A DNA stretch of 64,000 nt, from positions 7,242,515 to 7,306,514 of the forward strand of contig NZ_CP101750.1 of assembly GCF_026810505.1 (NCBI RefSeq), read 5' to 3'. A program made the translations under genes and the position numbers. The stretch's first letter is position 1; every line of letters starts with the position of its first letter. Origin of the DNA: Streptomyces sp. Je 1-369 (lineage in GTDB: Bacteria > Actinomycetota > Actinomycetes > Streptomycetales > Streptomycetaceae). This document shows positions 1 through 8,371 of the stretch, one piece after another. The notes under the pieces are model-generated. The model worked only from the letters and a program-made list of their open reading frames with translations. It ran no database searches and had not been told where the DNA came from.

Positions 1-745
1 CGTGAGGTGGCAGCGTGTCGGGTCGTTGGCCGGCGCTGTCGGCGGTGGCGATGGCGTTCTCGCCGCCGTTGATGTTGTGGCAGCCGATGAGGTGGGCGAA
101 GGTGAAGGTGGCGGCTGAGCCGCCGTCCTGGTGCAAGCAGTTCGGTGAGGAGACCGCCACCTGCTGCCGGCCCCGGACGGCCAGCGTGATCATGTGGACG
201 CCGATGTAGACGGGCGTGTGCTGCAAGTCCTGGAGCCACAGCGCCTGGTCGAGGTCGGCGTGGATGAGGGCGTCCAGCAGTCGGTTGCCCTGAAGCGCCG
301 GCGGGATGTCGGGCAGCCTGCGAAGGACGCGGGGGAACTCGGGGTTGTGCTCGTCCTGCCAGTACTTGGTGACGGTGCCGAACTCGGGGTCCGGAGCACC
401 GGGGACGAACGAGAGCTCGCCGCTCCAGGGGAGGTAGACGGCGTGGGAGTAGCGGCGGTAGCGGTTGGTGTCCGGCGCGTAGGGGTCAGGGGGCAGGTCC
501 TCGTAGCCCTTGGCGAGCTGGGCGAAGTCTTCGGCCAGTGCTTGGGTGTCCACTCCTAGGTCTGCGGCGCTCAGGCGGGCGTAGCCGTCGCGGCGCACGC
601 TGGTGCTGCCGACCGGGGATGCTGGGGCGGAAGCGCCGAGGGACGCTCCCAGGGTGTCCTGCGCCGTCCGGGCGGGCCGGGTCGGCGTGGAGTCCGTGGG
701 CGCGGGTGCGGTTGCCGGGCTCTGCGCGGATCGGATGTCGTCCAT
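1..745 (-). CDS. 2OG-Fe(II) dioxygenase (PF10014-like), 3' end cut by window edge
   Basis: The minus strand is open from an ATG at 745 to the window edge (248 codons seen). GGAAGGA just upstream of the ATG is a good ribosome binding site. The first 55 residues are Pro/Ala/Ser-rich and probably disordered. A folded domain follows. Near the edge are LHQDGG (His205, Asp207), the HxD metal-binding pair expected of the 2OG-Fe_Oxy_2 family, and then TFAHLIGCHNINGGEN, the typical continuation of that family. Known members include bacterial free-amino-acid hydroxylases such as isoleucine dioxygenase, so hydroxylation of an amino acid or small peptide with 2-oxoglutarate and O2 is a reasonable expectation; the substrate cannot be told. 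The distal metal His and the 2OG-binding Arg lie outside the window. It lies 242 bp downstream of a carboxylate-amine ligase on the same strand. Confidence 0.8.
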   Translation of the reverse strand, partial: MDDIRSAQSPATAPAPTDSTPTRPARTAQDTLGASLGASAPASPVGSTSVRRDGYARLSAADLGVDTQALAEDFAQLAKGYEDLPPDPYAPDTNRYRRYSHAVYLPWSGELSFVPGAPDPEFGTVTKYWQDEHNPEFPRVLRRLPDIPPALQGNRLLDALIHADLDQALWLQDLQHTPVYIGVHMITLAVRGRQQVAVSSPNCLHQDGGSAATFTFAHLIGCHNINGGENAIATADSAGQRPDTLPPH

Positions 746-987
746 GGTTTCCTTCCAGCGCCTGCGAGTGGCCGTCGGCACCGGGGCCTGGGCCCCGGCT
801 TTTCGCCTGTCTCTTTGAACCGCCGTACGACGGTCTTTGCGTTCCCCAGCGTGGCACGGTCGATTGGGGGGCGTCGTGGTGGAGTCGGCCAGACAGGCGA
901 AGCCGGCTTCGAGCAGGTGGTGACGTCTTCGCTGCAGGATGGCTCTGTCGCACCCACCAGGCGCAGGGTTTCGGCCGGGGTCCGTGC

Positions 988-2184
988 TCAGACAGGAGCT
1001 TGTGCTCGGCTCGTTCCCGGCCGGGTGCCGGTGGTGCGGGGGGAGGGGGCAGAGCCGGGGTCGGTCGTGCAGGTGACCAGGTCGTCCACGACCGCGTGAA
1101 GGCCGCCCGCCCGGTGGGCGGCGCGCTGACGGTCCGCGCCGGTGCCCCGGGCGGCCAGCCGGTCGAAGAAGGCGGTAGCCCGTTCGAGGTCTCCCAGCTC
1201 CTCCAGGGCCGCACCGATGTGGTCCACGAGCCGCCGTCCGCGCTCGGGCGCGGACAGCGTCAGCCCGGACAGCGGATCCACACCCTGTCCTCTCCAGCCG
1301 TCACGTGTCGCGTACCAGTAGGCCGCACGGAGCAGTTCGCCGCTGCTCCGCGGGCCCGGATCACCGTGCTCCACCAGACGGGCGGAGGTCACCACCAGCG
1401 CCCGCACGATGGCGGCGATCGCCGCGGAGTCGCCGGGATCCGCGGGTACGTCCATGCACCGCACCTCCAGGGTCGGCAGGCTCGGATGCGGACGGATGTC
1501 CCAGAACGGCAGGTCGGCAAAAGACATCCCGCCCACGTCGGCCATGGCCACGGCGGTGCGGCGGTAGTCGTCGAAGGACTCGACGTACGGGGGCGGCCCC
1601 AAGCTCGGAAAGCGCAGGCGCATCACCGACCGCCAGCTCGCGAACCCGGTGTCCCGTCCGTCGTGGAAGGGCGAATTCGCGCTCATCTCCACCAGCAGCG
1701 GCAGCCACACACGCAGGTGGTTGCCCGTCAGGGCTGCCACCTCCCGATCCGGCAGGAACACATGAACGTGCAGTGCGCACACCGCGAAGTCGTCCATCAT
1801 CGACCGGAACAGCTCCACACCTACCCGATAGCGGTCGTGATCTCCTACGGGCACATCCGTGCCACTGCCGACCACCGGCGTCCCGGACGGGCATGCTCGT
1901 ACACCCTCCGCTACTGCGGACGCGGCCAGCGCCAGGCGTAGCCGGACCAACTGGGCGTGCAGCTCGTCCACCGTCGCGCACGGTGGCGTCCGCACCTCGA
2001 CCTGAAGATCGGTGAACTCCCGGGCCACCAGATCACCCAGTTCCCCGGCGGCCCGGTCCGCCACCCGCGGTCCGACCGGCACCACGGCGCGGGTATCGGC
2101 ACGCACGAGAAAGTACTCCTCCTCCACCCCCACCGTGACCGCCCCGCCGTCGGCTCCCGGGCACATCTCGCTGCTGTCGTCCAT
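988..2184 (-). CDS. YbdK-type carboxylate-amine ligase (glutamate-cysteine ligase 2 family)
   Basis: A 398-residue protein starting MDDSSEMCPG, with the family signature GVEEEYFLV near residue 22. Later blocks are also typical of the family: HVHVFLPDREVAAL, ANSPFHDGRDTGFASWR, and FWDIRPHPSLPTLEVRCMDV. Family members use ATP to join a carboxylate (often glutamate) to an amine; some make gamma-glutamylcysteine weakly, others work in secondary metabolism. The open frame extends upstream to 2328, but that part lacks family sequence, so the ATG at 2184 is preferred. No convincing ribosome binding site is visible there (only GGGTGG directly before the ATG). The C-terminal 50 residues are low in family similarity. 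It may form a unit with the downstream dioxygenase gene, but the 242-bp gap leaves that open. Confidence 0.8.
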   Translation of the reverse strand: MDDSSEMCPGADGGAVTVGVEEEYFLVRADTRAVVPVGPRVADRAAGELGDLVAREFTDLQVEVRTPPCATVDELHAQLVRLRLALAASAVAEGVRACPSGTPVVGSGTDVPVGDHDRYRVGVELFRSMMDDFAVCALHVHVFLPDREVAALTGNHLRVWLPLLVEMSANSPFHDGRDTGFASWRSVMRLRFPSLGPPPYVESFDDYRRTAVAMADVGGMSFADLPFWDIRPHPSLPTLEVRCMDVPADPGDSAAIAAIVRALVVTSARLVEHGDPGPRSSGELLRAAYWYATRDGWRGQGVDPLSGLTLSAPERGRRLVDHIGAALEELGDLERATAFFDRLAARGTGADRQRAAHRAGGLHAVVDDLVTCTTDPGSAPSPRTTGTRPGTSRAQAPV

Positions 2185-2987
2185 CCACCCAGACTCGTCC
2201 CAGTCTCCGACCCTGTCACCCCGGCTGCCTCGCACATGGCCGGCCTTCGCACGAACGGGCCCACGACCAACGGCACGGCTCACGCAACGCGGCCACTGAC
2301 GCACCTCGACGGCTGCAGACGCGAACACGAGGACCCGAAACGTTCGGCAGCAACACGCGTGGAGGAGGGAGGTGGTGTCCGCAGCTCTCCTCGTGCAGCT
2401 GGTTGATGTTCATCGCCGTGCGCCCAGGCTGACTGAGCCAGTGCGCACGGCGATGACGGCGGTCCCGGCGACGGCGAGGCTCATGTGCCCGGCCAGGATC
2501 GACCAGCACATGGCCCCCGTAGGTCGCCGCCATCGCCGGCCCGCCATCGCCGGCCCCGACAATGGCGGAGGCCACCCACTCGGTCAGGGCCTTGCTGGAG
2601 GCGAGGCGTTCCTGTTCGGCCTCGGCGTTCCCGGCCATGCGCTCGTAGCGGCTTCTCGGATGGAGACTTGCTGGGTGACATGAAGAAAGGAAGTATTGGA
2701 TGACCTCGCTCTATTAGAGCGTTGTGGTCGTTCAATGGGCCTTGCAGGGTGGCCACTGATCGAGTGCCGGCCGTGCCTGCAACGTACCCCTACCTCTGCG
2801 CCTTGCCGCCCTGGACAGTGCTTGGGTGCCGGGCGCCACCGTGGCTGATCTGCCCGCCGGGCAGGTCTAACGTGCTCCCGCTCTCCTGATCGACTTCCCG
2901 GAAACCGTCTCCGGAGAGCAATTCCACCCACGACACTGATGTCTACGCCTTGAAGCATGAGGATCCATGGCCAGGAGGGCGAGCAGC
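2185..2987. other. Long intergenic stretch, no supported gene
   Basis: About 800 bp between the ligase and the EACC1 gene. Open frames exist on both strands but none has a recognisable domain or a good ribosome binding site. A minus-strand frame near 2640-2480 (AEAEQERLASSKALTEW) looks protein-like and could be a gene remnant. The 3' half is less GC-rich than the surroundings. A perfect 6-bp-arm inverted repeat, CGCTCT-ATT-AGAGCG, lies at 2707-2721 and might be an operator or a short hairpin. Confidence 0.4.
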
Positions 2988-3365
2988 ATGGACGTAGTGC
3001 TAGGACTGACGCCGGACGGCGACGCGGAGGCGGAAGAAGTCGAGCGGCTGCTGACCCGGCTTCGTGCGGAGCTGCGCGGGCTCGACATCGACGCGCTGCA
3101 CCTGCGACCCGACAGCACACTGCCCGAAGGCGCCAAGGCGGTCGATCCCGTCACTGTAGGCGCCGTTGTGCTGGCGCTGAGTGCTCCCGGTGGAGCGCTC
3201 GTTGCGCTCGTTGGGACGCTGCAGGACTGGCTCAGCCGACAGTCAGCCGCCAACCGCATCTCGATCACGATCGACGATGACACCGTGGAGTTGGAGCACG
3301 CGACCCCGGATGAACGGCGGCAGCTTATTGAGCTCTTCGTGCACCGTCACCGGTCAGGTGAGTAG
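2988..3365 (+). CDS. Effector-associated constant component 1 (EACC1) protein
   Basis: A 125-residue protein with the EACC1 pattern described for NTP-dependent and caspase-based bacterial conflict systems. It has an N-terminal beta strand followed by acidic TPDGDAEAEE, a helix (LLTRLRAELRGLDID), the loop LPEGAKAVDPV, a hydrophobic Gly/Ala-rich segment (GAVVLALSAPGGALVALVG), LQDWLSRQ, a strand ISITIDDDTVEL, and a closing helix ending in VHRHRSG. EACC1 is thought to link a sensor or scaffold to an effector; its biochemical role is not established. Start: ATG at 2988 has GGAGGG nine bases upstream and places the first strand at the N-terminus as in relatives; an upstream in-frame ATG at 2967 is the alternative. 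It ends two bases before the caspase gene, so the two are surely co-expressed. Confidence 0.85.
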   Translation: MDVVLGLTPDGDAEAEEVERLLTRLRAELRGLDIDALHLRPDSTLPEGAKAVDPVTVGAVVLALSAPGGALVALVGTLQDWLSRQSAANRISITIDDDTVELEHATPDERRQLIELFVHRHRSGE

Positions 3366-3367
3366 CC

Positions 3368-5218
3368 GTGGGACGGAAGCTCGCCCTGCTGATTGCGACC
3401 TACGCGTACGAGGATGAGGGACTGCGGCAACTGACCGCTCCTGGTCATGACGCGGTGGCGCTGGCTGAGGTGCTGCGCGACCCGGACATCGCTGGGTTCG
3501 AGGTGACGATTCTTGTTAACGAGCCGCTTCACAGAGTTGGCGCAGTCCTCGGCGAGTTCTTCCACGACTGCCGTCACGACGACCTCACCCTGTTGTACTT
3601 CACCGGTCATGGTCTAAAGGACGATGAGGGCCGGCTCCACCTGGCCACGGCCGATACTCGCCGCACCAACCTCGCGTTCACCTCGCTATCCGCCGAGCAG
3701 ATCGACCGGGCTATGAGCGGGTGTATGTCGCGGCAGCAGGTGCTGATCCTCGACTGCTGCTACAGCGGCGCTTTCCCAGCCGGCTGGCTTGCCAAGGGCG
3801 ATGCCGACGTGCACACCTTGGAGCGGTTTCAGGGGCGCGGCCGTACTGTGCTGACTGCTTCAGACGCCACTCAGTACTCGTTTGAGGGTGACCATGTCAG
3901 TGGCAGCGCCGCGCGGTCAGTTTTCACCAGGCACCTGGTGCACGGGCTGCGCGAGGGTACTGCCGACCTCGATGACGACGGCAACATTACGCTCGACGAA
4001 CTGTACGTCTACGTCCACGACAAGGTCGTTGATGAGATGCCGCAGCAACGGCCCAAGAGGCAGGACAACGTTGAGGGCCGAATCGTGATCGCCCGGAACG
4101 TGAACTGGGCCCCACCGGTCCATCTGGGCGAAGAGCCGACTGCTCGGGCTAGCGCACCAGAGCAGATGCCTTTACTTCAGGTCACGCCTCTTTCTGTGCC
4201 AACTCCCGTCCCCCTAGTTGCCGGCCGTATGCGCTGGGTTTTCCGGACCGGCGGCTGCGTCCGTTCCGTGCCGGCTGTCGTAGACGGAGTCGTGTACGTC
4301 GGTAGTGACGACGGTGCTCTGTATGCGATCGATGCCACCACCGGGGAGGAGAGGTGGCGTCGCATGCTCAACGCAGAGGGAGTAGTCCGGTCGACACCGA
4401 TCGTCAACGGTGCCGTCGTGTTCACCACGGCGGACCGGTCGCTGTACGCAGTGGATGCCCGCACCGGAGCGTTGCGCTGGGAACGTCTCCTGGGCTCTCA
4501 GACGACCTTGACCGTTGGGATCGTGGGCAGCCTGGTGTATGTCGGAGCGAGTAACGGGGTGTACGCGTACAACGCTGAGGACGGGCAAGAGCGATGGAGG
4601 AACGTCGGGCAGGGCATGACGAGCTATCAATGGATGGTGCTGACTGAAAGACTGGTCATCGTCGGAAATACGGGCAGCCATGTGTATGGGCTGCCGCAGG
4701 CTGATTCAGGCAAGACATGGGCCACTCGAATTCCTCATAGGTCCGTCTCTGGCCCGTCGGCTCTCAGTGATGACATGAGTTTGCTCTACGTCGGCAATAG
4801 CCGGGGCGAATTGCGTTGCGTTGGCACATCCGATGGGGAAAGACTTGGCGAGCATGGTGTTACCGGCAAGGCCATTTACTCCGCTCCCACGTACGTTTCC
4901 GGATCGACTGAAAGCCCCGGAACAATCTATGTCGGCAACGACGATGGCCACCTATATGCACTGGAGGACTTCTCCTACGAGCGCAAGTGGCGGTTCGTGA
5001 CCGGCGCTCCTGTCCGCACCTCACCCGCCGTCGATGACGCAACTGTCTACTTTGGTAGTGACGATGGCATTGTCTACGGTGTGGACGTCACCACCGGCCT
5101 TGAGCGGTGGCGGTTCTCCTCGGGTGGCCCTGTGCGGTCGTCACCCACCGTTATGCATGGTCTGGTGTACGTGGGGAGCGACGACAAAGGGCTCTACGCC
5201 CTCCAGGCCACATATTAG
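3368..5218 (+). CDS. Caspase-like (C14) protease fused to a PQQ-type beta-propeller
   Basis: A 616-residue protein with a GTG start; AGGTGAG lies just upstream. Residues 1-245 are a caspase/metacaspase fold: LALLIATYAYED opens the first strand, the catalytic His is in LYFTGHGLKD (His81), and the catalytic Cys is in LILDCCYSGAF (probably Cys131). A linker follows, then residues about 285-616 hold PQQ/quinoprotein-like repeats of the form VxSxPxVxxGxVYVGSDDGxLYAxDxxTGxxRW; at least five are clear and seven blades are likely. No signal peptide or membrane segment is seen, so it should be cytoplasmic. In bacterial conflict systems such propellers are taken as sensors or scaffolds and the protease as the killing effector; that role here is inference. 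The gene carries a TTA codon (4172-4174), rare in Streptomyces and dependent on the bldA tRNA. Confidence 0.9.
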   Translation: MGRKLALLIATYAYEDEGLRQLTAPGHDAVALAEVLRDPDIAGFEVTILVNEPLHRVGAVLGEFFHDCRHDDLTLLYFTGHGLKDDEGRLHLATADTRRTNLAFTSLSAEQIDRAMSGCMSRQQVLILDCCYSGAFPAGWLAKGDADVHTLERFQGRGRTVLTASDATQYSFEGDHVSGSAARSVFTRHLVHGLREGTADLDDDGNITLDELYVYVHDKVVDEMPQQRPKRQDNVEGRIVIARNVNWAPPVHLGEEPTARASAPEQMPLLQVTPLSVPTPVPLVAGRMRWVFRTGGCVRSVPAVVDGVVYVGSDDGALYAIDATTGEERWRRMLNAEGVVRSTPIVNGAVVFTTADRSLYAVDARTGALRWERLLGSQTTLTVGIVGSLVYVGASNGVYAYNAEDGQERWRNVGQGMTSYQWMVLTERLVIVGNTGSHVYGLPQADSGKTWATRIPHRSVSGPSALSDDMSLLYVGNSRGELRCVGTSDGERLGEHGVTGKAIYSAPTYVSGSTESPGTIYVGNDDGHLYALEDFSYERKWRFVTGAPVRTSPAVDDATVYFGSDDGIVYGVDVTTGLERWRFSSGGPVRSSPTVMHGLVYVGSDDKGLYALQATY

Positions 5219-5410
5219 GACGTTGTCCTATGTGGTGAGGTCACCGGTGAACCGCAGCATCGCCGGAGTTGAGGGCCTCATGTCCGGAGCCGGACGGGAA
5301 GCCGGTGTCAGCTTCCGGAGTCGGCTGCGCTGATGTCCGAAGCCGCTTGCACGTGTTCGTGGGCTGACTGAGCGGCCATCTCCGCGAGTCGCCGCTGTCG
5401 GCCGAGTCGG

Positions 5411-6109
5411 TCACGGGCTGTCGTGGACGCCCGGAGTTATCAGGGCGGATTCGTAGGCCAGGACTACTGCTTGGACGCGGTCGCGGAGGTGGAGTTTGGT
5501 GAGGATCCGGGTGACGTGCGTCTTGACGGTTTCGATGCTGAGGGAGAGGTCGGCGGCGAGTTCGGCGTTGCTGAGGCCGCGGGCGAGGAGGCGTAGGACT
5601 TCGAGTTCGCGGGGGGTGAGGGCGGTCAGGTCGCCGGTGGGGGGCGGTTTGCCGGCGGCCGGGCGGGCGAAGCGTTCGACGAGGCGGCGGGTGATGGTGG
5701 GGGCGAGGAGGGCGTCGCCCGCGGAGATCAGGCGCACGGCGGCGACGAGTTGCTCGGGGGTGACGTCCTTGAGGAGGAAGCCGCTCGCGCCCGCGTTGAG
5801 TGCCTCGTAGACGTAGTGGTCGAGGTCGAACGTGGTCAGGATGATGACGCGGCACGGGCGTCCGTCGAGGGCCGGTGAGGGGTCGGCCATGATGCGGCGG
5901 GTGGCGGCGAGGCCGTCGAGACCGGGCATGCGGATGTCCATCAGGACCACGTCGGGCCGGGTCCGGCGCACGGCGGCACATGCGTCGTCGCCGTCCGCGG
6001 CTTCGGCGACGACGTCGACGCCGTCGGCGGCGGCGAGGATCATGCGGAACCCGGAGCGTACGAGCGCCTGGTCGTCGGCCACGACGACGCGCAGCGGGGT
6101 GCCGGTCAC
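5411..6109 (-). CDS. NarL/LuxR-type response regulator
   Basis: A 232-residue two-domain response regulator. The receiver has the acidic pair ADDQ near the start, the phospho-acceptor Asp58 in VVLMDIRMPG, and the conserved Lys in FLLKDV. The C-terminal LuxR helix-turn-helix runs from LTPRELEVLRLLARGLSNAE to TVKTHVTRILTKL. The GTG start overlaps the stop of the upstream kinase gene (GTGA), so the pair is translationally coupled. Pairs of this sort usually regulate a divergent ABC transporter; here the divergent ATPase gene is broken, so the natural target may be lost. About 190 bp downstream, before the caspase gene end, holds only weak inverted repeats. Confidence 0.93.
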   Translation of the reverse strand: MTGTPLRVVVADDQALVRSGFRMILAAADGVDVVAEAADGDDACAAVRRTRPDVVLMDIRMPGLDGLAATRRIMADPSPALDGRPCRVIILTTFDLDHYVYEALNAGASGFLLKDVTPEQLVAAVRLISAGDALLAPTITRRLVERFARPAAGKPPPTGDLTALTPRELEVLRLLARGLSNAELAADLSLSIETVKTHVTRILTKLHLRDRVQAVVLAYESALITPGVHDSP

Positions 6110-7413
6110 GGCGCCGGCACCGGGATCGACGCCTGGACGCGGTAGCCGCCGGCCGGCCGGTGCCCGGCCCGCAGGCCGCCGCCGTGCAGCGTGACGCGCT
6201 CGGTCAGGCCGAGCAGCCCGCGCCCGGCGCCGAGGGGTTCGGGGCGCCGTCCGTCGACCGGCCCGTCGTCGGCGACCTCGATGCGTATGGTGTCGGGGGC
6301 ATAGGTCATCGTGACTTCGGTGTGTGCGCCCGGGGCGTACTTCAGGGCGTTGGTGAGTGCTTCCTGGACGACGCGGTACGCGGTCAGTTCGATGCCGGGC
6401 GGCAGCGGGCGCGCGTCGCCGCGGGTGTGCAGGTGCACGTCGAGGCCCGCCGTCCGCACGCGGTCAAGCAGTACCGGCAGGCGGGTCAGGTCGGGTTGCG
6501 GCGCGAGCGGCGGCCCGAGAGCGTCGCCGTCCGGCGCCACCGACCGGCCGGGGTGCGGCGGCGCCTCCTGGGCGCTGAGGACGCCGAGCAGGTGCCGGAG
6601 TTCCGCCATGGTCTCCCGTCCACTGGTCTCGACCGCGCGCAGCGCCTCGGTCGCGCCGTCGGGATCCGAGCGCAGGACCATGCGGGCCGCCCCGGACTGG
6701 ATCACCATCACGCTGACATTGTGGCTGACGACGTCGTGCAATTCGCGGGCGATACGGGCACGTTCGAGGGCGACCGCGACTTCGCGCTCGCGTTCCGCGC
6801 GCAGGGCGCGGCCGTGGAAGGCACCCGCGCGCGTGCGCCACGTGCCGATCGTGCGGCCGGTGACCCACATCGTCGCCATCACCGCGAGCGGGACCAGGCC
6901 GGGCGGGCCCTCTTCGTCCCCGGGGAACCTCGCCGCGAGCGCGAGTGTCGCCACGCCGAACACCCCCGCCGCGACCGGGAGTCGCCGAACGTGAGCCGCG
7001 ACCGAATACGCGCCGATGGCCACCGCCATGATTCCGGCGACGTTGCCGTCGTTCCCGTCGGTGATCAGCATGATGCAAACCTGTGCGGTGAACACCGCGA
7101 TGGGGCGGGTGCGTCGCCACGTCAGTGACGCCGTGATCAGGATGAGCGATACGACCGCCCAGACCTCAGGCGTGGTCCCGGTGTCCGGCTCCAGGTACGA
7201 AACGCCGTCGAATCGCTGGGGCGGCTGCGGACCGTCCTCGGGGTCGATGACGTACGCGAGCAGGTAGAGACCGACCGCCGTCATCGCCGCCGAGAGCAGC
7301 CCGTCGCCGCCGCGCGGACCCGGTCGGCGCAGGAACGCCGCGAGCCGGCCGGATACCTGAGAGGGCGTCAGTCCGGGACTCCGTGCGGGCGTCGGGGGCG
7401 GTGGGGCGGTCAC
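6106..7413 (-). CDS. DesK-type sensor histidine kinase
   Basis: About 435 residues from a GTG at 7413; an in-frame ATG pair at 7449/7452 is an alternative start with no better ribosome site. The N-terminal part carries several hydrophobic membrane segments (such as AAMTAVGLYLLAYVI and VSLILITASL). The HisKA_3 dimerisation helix contains the phospho-acceptor His in ARIARELHDVVSHNV. A HATPase domain follows, with EALTNALKYAP (N box) and later ADDGP and GRGLLGLTERV (G boxes). It is coupled to the downstream response regulator by a GTGA overlap. The membrane location suggests sensing of envelope or antibiotic stress, which is inference from the family. Confidence 0.92.
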   Translation of the reverse strand: MTAPPPPTPARSPGLTPSQVSGRLAAFLRRPGPRGGDGLLSAAMTAVGLYLLAYVIDPEDGPQPPQRFDGVSYLEPDTGTTPEVWAVVSLILITASLTWRRTRPIAVFTAQVCIMLITDGNDGNVAGIMAVAIGAYSVAAHVRRLPVAAGVFGVATLALAARFPGDEEGPPGLVPLAVMATMWVTGRTIGTWRTRAGAFHGRALRAEREREVAVALERARIARELHDVVSHNVSVMVIQSGAARMVLRSDPDGATEALRAVETSGRETMAELRHLLGVLSAQEAPPHPGRSVAPDGDALGPPLAPQPDLTRLPVLLDRVRTAGLDVHLHTRGDARPLPPGIELTAYRVVQEALTNALKYAPGAHTEVTMTYAPDTIRIEVADDGPVDGRRPEPLGAGRGLLGLTERVTLHGGGLRAGHRPAGGYRVQASIPVPAP

Positions 7414-7576
7414 CCGGGCATTCTCGCCGGATCGGCGTGCCGCGTACATCATGCGTGCGAACCGTCCGGTGTCCCTCGCAAGCGCTACCCGCCACGGTGT
7501 ACCTCGCACGAGGGACGCCAGGTTGGCTCGCCGTGCGGACGCCCCGGCACCGGGCCGCCACCTAGCGTCCCGGGCC

Positions 7577-7885
7577 ATGACACACGTGATCCGGCTCGAA
7601 GCCGTGACCAAGCGGTACGACGCGCCAGGCCCCACCGCACTCGACCAAGTGGGCCTGACCGTCGGGGAACGCGAGGCGGTGGCCGTCAGGGGTCCGTCCG
7701 GCAGCGGCAAGTCCACGCTGCTCGACCTGATCGCGGGCCCGGACCGGCCGACCTCGGGCGATGTGACGGTGGCCGGGGTCCGGCTCGGCGGGCTCTCAAA
7801 GACCGGGCTCGCCAAGTTCCGCCGCCGGCACATCGGCATGATCTTCCAGTTCTTCAACCTGCTCGCCGACCGCCGAACGGCCTGA
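7577..7885 (+). pseudogene. Truncated ABC transporter ATPase (LolD/MacB-like)
   Basis: Starts with MTHVIRLEAVTKRYDAPG and a normal Walker [14 protein letters not shown], and reaches the Q-loop (IGMIFQFFNLL). Family sequence then stops abruptly; six unrelated residues and a TGA follow. The signature LSGGQ, Walker B and H-loop are all missing, as is the FtsX-type permease gene that normally follows. The break is near 7861. The upstream divergent histidine kinase/response regulator pair is the usual partner of such a transporter. This is a remnant that cannot hydrolyse ATP, made by a deletion or an insertion of the following AT-richer DNA. Confidence 0.88.
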
Positions 7886-7908
7886 TTGCAAACAAGGAGA
7901 AACCCCTG

Positions 7909-8271
7909 ATGGACAACCTCAAGAAAATAGCGATGTGGACAGGAATTGCCTTCACCGGTTTGTGCGGCGTGATGCTGCTCGGCGGTGGCAAGGTGATGTC
8001 AGGAACTCTCCTGATTGCCACGACGTTTATCATGGTTCTACCGGTCAGGCGACCCAAGCTCCCCCGTTGGGGTCGAGTCGGATTGATCTGCGCAGTATTC
8101 GGGGTTGTGGCATGGAACGTTTCCACCACCGACCTTCCGAATCCTTCGACTGGGGTGGCGATGAGCTGCGCCAATGAACACGCTGACACATATACGTCAA
8201 CTGGATTCAAGTTCTTGGACCAGGTGACGTATATCTTTAGCGACTTTCTATCCCAAGCCGCGCCTTCCTGA
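7909..8271 (+). CDS. Small membrane protein of unknown function
   Basis: A 120-residue protein with AAGGAG nine bases before the ATG, so it is probably expressed. Three hydrophobic segments lie at about residues 8-25, 30-46 and 56-72, followed by a polar, probably external tail with a single Cys (SCANEHADTY). No family is recognised. Base composition and codon use are clearly AT-richer than the neighbours (for example AAAATAGCG near the start), pointing to transfer from elsewhere. It begins right after the broken ABC ATPase, so it marks the left edge of foreign DNA. Small membrane proteins of this kind often serve as immunity or accessory factors in toxin regions, but nothing here proves that. 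Confidence 0.65.
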   Translation: MDNLKKIAMWTGIAFTGLCGVMLLGGGKVMSGTLLIATTFIMVLPVRRPKLPRWGRVGLICAVFGVVAWNVSTTDLPNPSTGVAMSCANEHADTYTSTGFKFLDQVTYIFSDFLSQAAPS

Positions 8272-8371
8272 TACGGGTCCGATCGCCACGATTCAGCCAG
8301 CTGTCTCCGGTGTCGCGAAGGCGATTCCCGCAAAGGCACACCGACACAGCGCGGGGAGCACCCGAAAGGGC

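Noticed and set aside
486..1214. A minus-strand open frame spanning the dioxygenase/ligase gap
   Set aside because: It overlaps both better-supported genes in another frame and has no recognisable domain or ribosome site.
2216..2638. Minus-strand frame MAGNAEAEQERLAS... as a gene
   Set aside because: Only the first 50 residues look protein-like, there is no ribosome site and no family match that I recognise; kept as a possible relic only.
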